The position numbers and the translations under genes were made by a program. Of a stretch of 38,044 bases of DNA, positions 33,390 to 38,044 are shown piece by piece. This DNA is from CAZTAO01 sp964611645. Its GTDB lineage: Bacteria > Armatimonadota > UBA5829. Within the stretch, counting starts at the first letter, position 1. The number at the start of each line of letters is the position of its first letter. The DNA lies in NCBI GenBank assembly GCA_964611645.1, contig CAZTAO010000047.1, forward strand, positions 1-38,044. Reading direction: 5' to 3'. The notes beneath the pieces are model-generated. The model searched no databases. It had not been told where the DNA came from and saw only the letters and a program-made list of their open reading frames with translations.

Positions 33390-36044
33390 CTAGTAGTATT
33401 TGCCCATCTGGTCCCAGCCGTCGTAGCGGTAAGAAGTGTCCTGCACGAACAAGTATCCAAGCAGGTTCTTGCCGGAGAAAGACGCCTTTGGCATAATGCG
33501 CCATCTGACAAGCAGGGAATTGCCTGAGGTCGCTACGCTCGTGCCCGCAACATCAAGGAATACCTGGCTGTTATATATGGGCCTCATGCTTGTGCCCGGA
33601 GTGTCACCGCTGCTCCACGCTGTACCCGCGTCATTCCTCAGGTATATCTTATTGAGGGACCTGTCGTAGTACATATATGCGGCGTTCACGCTGCTCAGAC
33701 TGTCGTTGATCAGCATGTAGGCTTTGAGTATGTCTTCGGGACCGTTGAAGTCATAGTGAACGGATGTCACTGTCTTGTAGGATCCCGCCAGAGAGCCGCT
33801 GGATGGCGACACGTAGGAGTTCTTGGGAGTCACGTTGAAGACCACGGCGTTGTCCGTGCTGGTTGAAGCGTAGTTCGCATACCCCACAGCGTCGTGCACC
33901 CCATAAGCGGGGATCGTGGCTATGACTGTGCCATGCTTAGTCATGCCCGACACCCGAACAGTGTAGTTGCGTCCGGCGCCATCGGTGATCGCCGCGGTGG
34001 TTGGCAGCGCAGTTCCGGATACGGCTATGTCGGCCGCTGTGAAGTCCGTGACCCATTCGTTGAACTCAACCTTGTAATAGACGTAGGGACCCTCAGTCGG
34101 GTCGGGCTGAGTGGACGCCTGGTTGATCGTCACGGTGGGTCGGGTGTTGACTGGGATCGGGTAGCCCATGTTCAGCGTGGCTTTGTAGCTGTTCCAGGTT
34201 CCGGTATAGCTGGGAGCCACGTCAACCACCCTCAATGTCCAGAGCCCCGTCGGGACCTCCCCCCAGAACGCATTCGTGCAGAATGTCCAGTAGAAGTTGT
34301 CTCCCGAGTCCGAGGTCGACCTGTACATCAGCCTGCTGGTTGTTCCATGGGGGGAAGTCAGGTAGGCTTCGACTTGTCCACGGAACGGGTGAGTCACGTT
34401 CAAGTAGATAAGGACCTCCTCGAGTGGGGTCGTCTGGCTGGCAGTGAACTGGCGGGTGATGCCGGTCATGTTGTTGTCCGGTATTGGTGTGCTTACTGCT
34501 ACGGTAACGGTGGACGCTGCCGCCAAGGGGCTAACAGCTCTGTAGCGTCGCGCCTGGTAGCACAGGTTGTCGGTATCGACCAGCCCAAAGCCATAGTTCT
34601 GGTTGAAATGGAGCCCGGCTCCGTTAGTGTGCCAGCCTCCATCACTGCTGGCCGATGTGTCGGTACTGTGGACGACTCTGCAAGTGCGGGCAAGCAGATG
34701 CTTGGCCAGTCGCTTGTTCAGCGCCGGCTGAACCTGTTTGGCCAGGGCCAGCGCGCCTGCCACTGTCGGTGCGGAAGAGGAGGTCCCACCGAAGACGCTG
34801 GTGTAGTTGGTGTCAGGGAATGTGTCGGTCCCGTTGTAGCCCAAGGTCCCTGTTCGGTCTGTGGTGGTTATGCCATACAGTCCGGAGCTGCTAGACGGCG
34901 CGGTGCAGAACACGTTCGCGCCGAAGCAACTGTAGCTGGAGTGCATCCCGTTGCTGCCCAATGCCGCCACAGTGATGGCGTTTGGGCTGGACTGGATCAT
35001 CTTCTTGTTGGAGTCCTGCGAGAATGTGCCTCTGTCGTTGCCGGCTGACAGCACGTGGATAGTTCCGTAGCCGGTGGATGTTGCCAGAGCAGTCGCTTCG
35101 GCGCTAGCCAACTGATAGTTGTTCGAGATGCCGTAACTGTGGTTCTTGATCTTCAGGTCGGTGTTGGAGCCACTGCTGTGAAACAGAGTAGCGTCAACGA
35201 ACATTGCGGTAGTCTGGTTCGGGAAGTCGATCCGCAGTCCCGCGATCTTGGCGTACGGAGCGGCGCCGGTAACCCCGATGCCGTTGCCGCCGCGAGCCGC
35301 GGCAACTCCGGATGTCGATGTTCCGTGTTTGTCATCGGTGTAGACGGGGCTCGGATCGGCGTCGCTCTGTCCAAAGTCCCAACTGTTTGGGGAGTCGTAG
35401 TTGGCAATGAGGTCGGGGTGGGTCCTCTGGAGGCAGTCATCCACCACGGCCATCTTTACCCCGAAGCCTGTCATCCACTTGGCCCAGGCCGGGTAGACGT
35501 TGATGTCGCGTCCAGCTACGAACTCGTTTCTCAAGTGCCATTGGCCGGGCCCGCTCCAACCTGCGGGGGTCCATCTGTGGAAGTATGGGTCGTTGGGCAC
35601 AAAGCCATAGAGCACATTGTTGGTTCGCCTGTTCTCGTATACCTGGCGAACTGCGGGCAATGCCGACAGGGAAGTCATTGCGAGCGTAGTCGCGTTCTGT
35701 GATCCCGTAATGAACACATGCGCGTCCGGGTCGCTTTTCAGAGTGTCCATGTAGGTCAGGCCGTTGAATCTTCCAAAGGCCACCGGGTCTGTTCCGGGTT
35801 GCAGGAATATGATCAACTGTCCCAGGAACCCGTCGTCGCTGTTCACGTCTTCACTCGGGATAGCCTCCTCGAGCTGGTAGTTGTCTTCTGCTGTTTCCAC
35901 AGGGGGAGTTGAGGGGGCGGCATAGACAGCCAGTGACAGAGAGAGCATCATTGCCACTATCGTCAAGATGCCGGCGATCCGGGAACGCGCCGCTGCGGAA
36001 GCCAGTGTGAGCACTTCGTCCTTCAAAGTAGCACCGCCTTCCAT
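33390..36044 (-). CDS. Secreted kexin-like subtilisin (S8) with P-domain and C-terminal beta modules
   Basis: The protein is about 884 aa from ATG 36044; no ribosome site precedes that ATG, while GGAAGG just inside the frame could serve TTG 36026. A signal peptide follows (RIAGILTIVAMMLSLSLAVYA). A propeptide region (about 60-140) precedes the S8 domain with Asp202 in AVVDDCLQRTHPDL, His240 in DDKHGTSTSG, Asn336 in SAGND and Ser422 in FGGTSSSAPTVAG. Then come a proprotein-convertase P-domain (about 500-610, FRGQVEAYLTSPHGTTSRLM), a bacterial Ig-like domain (about 620-720), and a module with YDRSLNKIYLRNDAGTAW ending GWDQMGKYY. It cleaves proteins outside the cell. The paralog just upstream shares all these parts. 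Confidence 0.88.
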   Translation of the reverse strand: MEGGATLKDEVLTLASAAARSRIAGILTIVAMMLSLSLAVYAAPSTPPVETAEDNYQLEEAIPSEDVNSDDGFLGQLIIFLQPGTDPVAFGRFNGLTYMDTLKSDPDAHVFITGSQNATTLAMTSLSALPAVRQVYENRRTNNVLYGFVPNDPYFHRWTPAGWSGPGQWHLRNEFVAGRDINVYPAWAKWMTGFGVKMAVVDDCLQRTHPDLIANYDSPNSWDFGQSDADPSPVYTDDKHGTSTSGVAAARGGNGIGVTGAAPYAKIAGLRIDFPNQTTAMFVDATLFHSSGSNTDLKIKNHSYGISNNYQLASAEATALATSTGYGTIHVLSAGNDRGTFSQDSNKKMIQSSPNAITVAALGSNGMHSSYSCFGANVFCTAPSSSSGLYGITTTDRTGTLGYNGTDTFPDTNYTSVFGGTSSSAPTVAGALALAKQVQPALNKRLAKHLLARTCRVVHSTDTSASSDGGWHTNGAGLHFNQNYGFGLVDTDNLCYQARRYRAVSPLAAASTVTVAVSTPIPDNNMTGITRQFTASQTTPLEEVLIYLNVTHPFRGQVEAYLTSPHGTTSRLMYRSTSDSGDNFYWTFCTNAFWGEVPTGLWTLRVVDVAPSYTGTWNSYKATLNMGYPIPVNTRPTVTINQASTQPDPTEGPYVYYKVEFNEWVTDFTAADIAVSGTALPTTAAITDGAGRNYTVRVSGMTKHGTVIATIPAYGVHDAVGYANYASTSTDNAVVFNVTPKNSYVSPSSGSLAGSYKTVTSVHYDFNGPEDILKAYMLINDSLSSVNAAYMYYDRSLNKIYLRNDAGTAWSSGDTPGTSMRPIYNSQVFLDVAGTSVATSGNSLLVRWRIMPKASFSGKNLLGYLFVQDTSYRYDGWDQMGKYY

Positions 36045-36107
36045 ATTGGGGTTTGCTCAGTACGACGCTCAGACCCCGTCCATCACTCCGCGCCGCCGAA
36101 CTGTTAT

Positions 36108-36134
36108 GCCGGCCCGCAGACTATGCGGGCCGGC
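36108..36134. terminator. 11-bp hairpin between the tandem subtilase genes
   Basis: GCCGGCCCGCA (36108-36118), loop GACTA, TGCGGGCCGGC (36124-36134) lie between the stop of the upstream subtilase and the start of the downstream one. Minus-strand continuation is ATAACAG without a T-run, so it may attenuate rather than fully terminate transcription between the two genes. Confidence 0.6.
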
Positions 36135-36162
36135 TTGGAAGTCAGTACGCGAATTCGTTCTA

Positions 36163-38044
36163 CTAGTAGTTGCCCATCAGATCCCAGCCTTTGGAGCGCC
36201 CGCCGTAGTCTATGGTGAAAAGGTATCCTTTCAAGGCCAGGCCCGAGAATGGGCTCTTCAGGTATATTCGCCACTTTACCAGAAGGATGTCTCCTGAAGT
36301 GGTGACCGTGGTTTCAGCTACATTCAGGTAGCACTGGCTGTTCTGCAAAGCGATTGATGTGCCAGGAGCGTAGCCTGTGCCCCAACTGGTTCCTGCGTCG
36401 TTTCGCAAATACACTTTGTTCAGTGACCTGTCATACTGCACGTAGGCGGCGGTTGCTCCGCTCAAGGTCTCATCGATCATCATGTAGGCTTTGTAGATGT
36501 CTGTGCCGCCGTTGTAGTCGGAATGCGCGCTGCTGATAGTCTTGTACCCGGGCGTCAGTGAGCCGGTATTGGGCGAGATGTAGAGGTTCTTAGGAGTGAC
36601 GTTGAATGTCACGGTATTGTCGGTGCTTGTGGACGCGTTGTTGCTGTAGCCCCTGGCATCGTGGACAACGCCCGCCGGGATCGTGGCCATAACCGTCCCT
36701 CTCGGCTTCATACCGGATACTCGCACAGTGTACTCTCTTCCATAGCCTGCGGTCACCACTGCGGTTGTGGGTCTGGCAGTCCCCGAGAGAGCTACGTCGC
36801 CACTCGTGAAATCCGTGACCCAGTCGTCGAAGAGCACCTTGTAGTAGATATATGGGCCTTCACTGGGGTCAGCCTGGGTAGGCAACTGGTTGATAGTCAC
36901 ATTAGGCTTGCTGACATCCAGAAGCGGGTAGCCCATATTCAGGGTTACCTTGTACCTATTCCAAGTGCCGGTGGTGGCAGATGAAGTGTCAACAACCCTG
37001 AGGTACCAAGTCCCTGATGGGTTCTCACCCCAGAATGCGTTTGTGGTGAAAGACCATCTGATGTTGTCGCCTGTATCGGCGGACCTGCGCATCAGCCTGC
37101 TGGTTGTACCGCCTGGAGAGGTCAGGAATGCCTCGATCTGCCCTCGTGAGGTGTGGTTGATGTCGAGATAGACCACTACCTCCTCCAGTCCCGTAGTCGA
37201 TGTGATGGAGAACGAGCGTAATACCCCCGAGCTGCTGTTGTCCGGGATGCTCGCTCCAACCGTCGTCAGGGATGTTATCGACACATACTGCGGGCTCACT
37301 CCCCTGTACCTTCTTGCCTGAAGGCACAACGCGTCTGTGTCGACCAGTCCGAAGCCGTAGTTCTGGTTGAAGTGGAACCCGGAAGCGTTGGTATTCCACC
37401 CTCCGTCGCTCGTGGCGGTTGAGTCGGTTGCATCGACAGTCTTGCAGGTGCGCGCCAGCAGGTGCTTGGCCAGACGTGTGTTCAATGCGGGTTGCACCTG
37501 TTTCGCCACGGCAATCGCTCCGGCCACGGTCGGAGCGGCGGACGATGTCCCACCGAATTGGCTGGTGTAGCTTTCGTCGGGAAACAGATCGCCGGTTCCA
37601 TTGTAACCGTATGTCCCTGTGCGGTCAGTGGTGGTTACTCCGTAGTATCCGGAGCTGCTGGATGGAGCGGTGCAGAACACATTCGCTCCGAAGCAGCTAT
37701 AGCTGGAGTAAATCCCGTTGCTGCCAAGCGCCGCTACCGTGATAGACTTTGGGCTTGCCTGGGTCATCTTGGTGTTGGAGTCCTGGCCCCATTCGCCTCG
37801 CTCATTGCCGGCAGAGTAGACGTGAATGGTCCCAGCGGCTGTTGAAGTCGTCAGAGCCGACACCTCTACGCTGTTGTCCCAGTAGGTATAGGACGTTCCG
37901 TAGCTGTGATTCTTGACCTTGATGTTTGTATTGGTCCCGCTGCTGTGGTACTGCACGGCGTCAGCAAACATCGCGACGGTCTGATCCGAGCCGAAACTGA
38001 CCCTCAGCCCGGCAATTCTAGAATAAGGTGCAACTCCGGTCACC
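36163..38044 (-). CDS. Second secreted kexin-like subtilisin (S8), 5' end outside the window
   Basis: The C-terminal 627 residues are present; the gene runs off the window edge, so the signal peptide, propeptide, catalytic Asp and His are not seen. The seen part has KVKNHSYG, the oxyanion-hole Asn in YSAGNERG and the catalytic Ser in FGGTSSAAPTVAG (about residue 167 of the fragment). Next are a P-domain (SRGQIEAFLTSPGGTTSRLM), an Ig-like domain (EGPYIYYKVLFDDWVTDF) and the C-terminal module YDRSLNKVYLRNDAGTSW ending GWDLMGNY. It is colinear with the next gene throughout, so the two arose by tandem duplication. Differences are spread evenly, which suggests an old duplication with both copies under selection. 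Confidence 0.88.
   Translation of the reverse strand, partial: VTGVAPYSRIAGLRVSFGSDQTVAMFADAVQYHSSGTNTNIKVKNHSYGTSYTYWDNSVEVSALTTSTAAGTIHVYSAGNERGEWGQDSNTKMTQASPKSITVAALGSNGIYSSYSCFGANVFCTAPSSSSGYYGVTTTDRTGTYGYNGTGDLFPDESYTSQFGGTSSAAPTVAGAIAVAKQVQPALNTRLAKHLLARTCKTVDATDSTATSDGGWNTNASGFHFNQNYGFGLVDTDALCLQARRYRGVSPQYVSITSLTTVGASIPDNSSSGVLRSFSITSTTGLEEVVVYLDINHTSRGQIEAFLTSPGGTTSRLMRRSADTGDNIRWSFTTNAFWGENPSGTWYLRVVDTSSATTGTWNRYKVTLNMGYPLLDVSKPNVTINQLPTQADPSEGPYIYYKVLFDDWVTDFTSGDVALSGTARPTTAVVTAGYGREYTVRVSGMKPRGTVMATIPAGVVHDARGYSNNASTSTDNTVTFNVTPKNLYISPNTGSLTPGYKTISSAHSDYNGGTDIYKAYMMIDETLSGATAAYVQYDRSLNKVYLRNDAGTSWGTGYAPGTSIALQNSQCYLNVAETTVTTSGDILLVKWRIYLKSPFSGLALKGYLFTIDYGGRSKGWDLMGNY

Noticed and set aside
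33894..35048. Long plus-strand open frame opposite the first subtilase
   Set aside because: The minus strand encodes an intact catalytic triad and domain series here; the plus-strand translation is low-complexity Gly/Val/Arg without domains.
1..38044. tRNA, rRNA, CRISPR array, transposase or integrase
   Set aside because: Reading both strands I saw no T-loop-type tRNA signature, no regularly spaced repeat array and no protein with transposase or integrase motifs.

Overview
The window reads as a chromosome segment of about 60% GC from a saccharolytic, probably uncultured, environmental bacterium. Clear Shine-Dalgarno motifs (GGAGG, AGGAG), many secreted glycan-active enzymes, a protein with the H-X9-DG motif and two large secreted subtilases suggest Armatimonadota, with the Planctomycetota/Verrucomicrobiota sphere as the alternative. 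This assignment is an inference from gene content. No rRNA, tRNA, CRISPR array, transposase or phage gene was seen.

Layout. 1-2.6 kb (+): the tail of an unknown gene, a paired inverted hairpin element, an amidohydrolase-2 protein and a secreted Asp-box (sialidase-like) protein. 2.7-6.0 kb (-): a secreted repeat-rich protein with a Pro/Gly tail, and a membrane-anchored NlpC/P60 peptidase. 6.2-8.3 kb (-): a lower-GC gene with a PD-(D/E)XK nuclease core, unlike its surroundings. 8.4-18.5 kb (-): a glycan-degradation cluster containing a GH123/DUF4091-like protein, a GH42-like protein, a GH20-like hexosaminidase, a TIM-barrel-like protein of unknown function and a NAGPA-type phosphodiester glycosidase. 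Divergent from it (+, 18.7-21.0 kb) is a GH78 alpha-L-rhamnosidase. 21.2-22.6 kb (-): an orphan SecD P1-head lipoprotein and a single-TM H-X9-DG protein. 22.7-25.5 kb: a divergent pair, a non-pyrrolysine MttB-family methyltransferase (-) and a Gfo/Idh/MocA protein (+). 25.7-30.4 kb (+): a tightly coupled operon of a four-TM protein, a compact ATP-grasp plus phospho-histidine protein, and a long beta-helix protein. 30.6-31.9 kb (-): three small overlapping genes, one with a PH-like domain. 32.2-33.3 kb (+): an ankyrin protein followed by KDPG/KHG aldolase. 33.4-38.0 kb (-): two tandem paralogous kexin-like subtilases, the second cut by the window end.

How they may work together. Secreted and cytosolic glycosidases (GH20, GH123-like, NAGPA-like, GH42-like, GH78, Asp-box protein, beta-helix protein) would release N-acetylhexosamines, rhamnose and uronate-type sugars. 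The Gfo/Idh protein and KDPG/KHG aldolase fit downstream sugar-acid catabolism. The least expected items are the compact phosphotransferase-like operon, the orphan SecD-domain lipoprotein, the isolated nuclease gene and several non-coding inverted or direct repeats.
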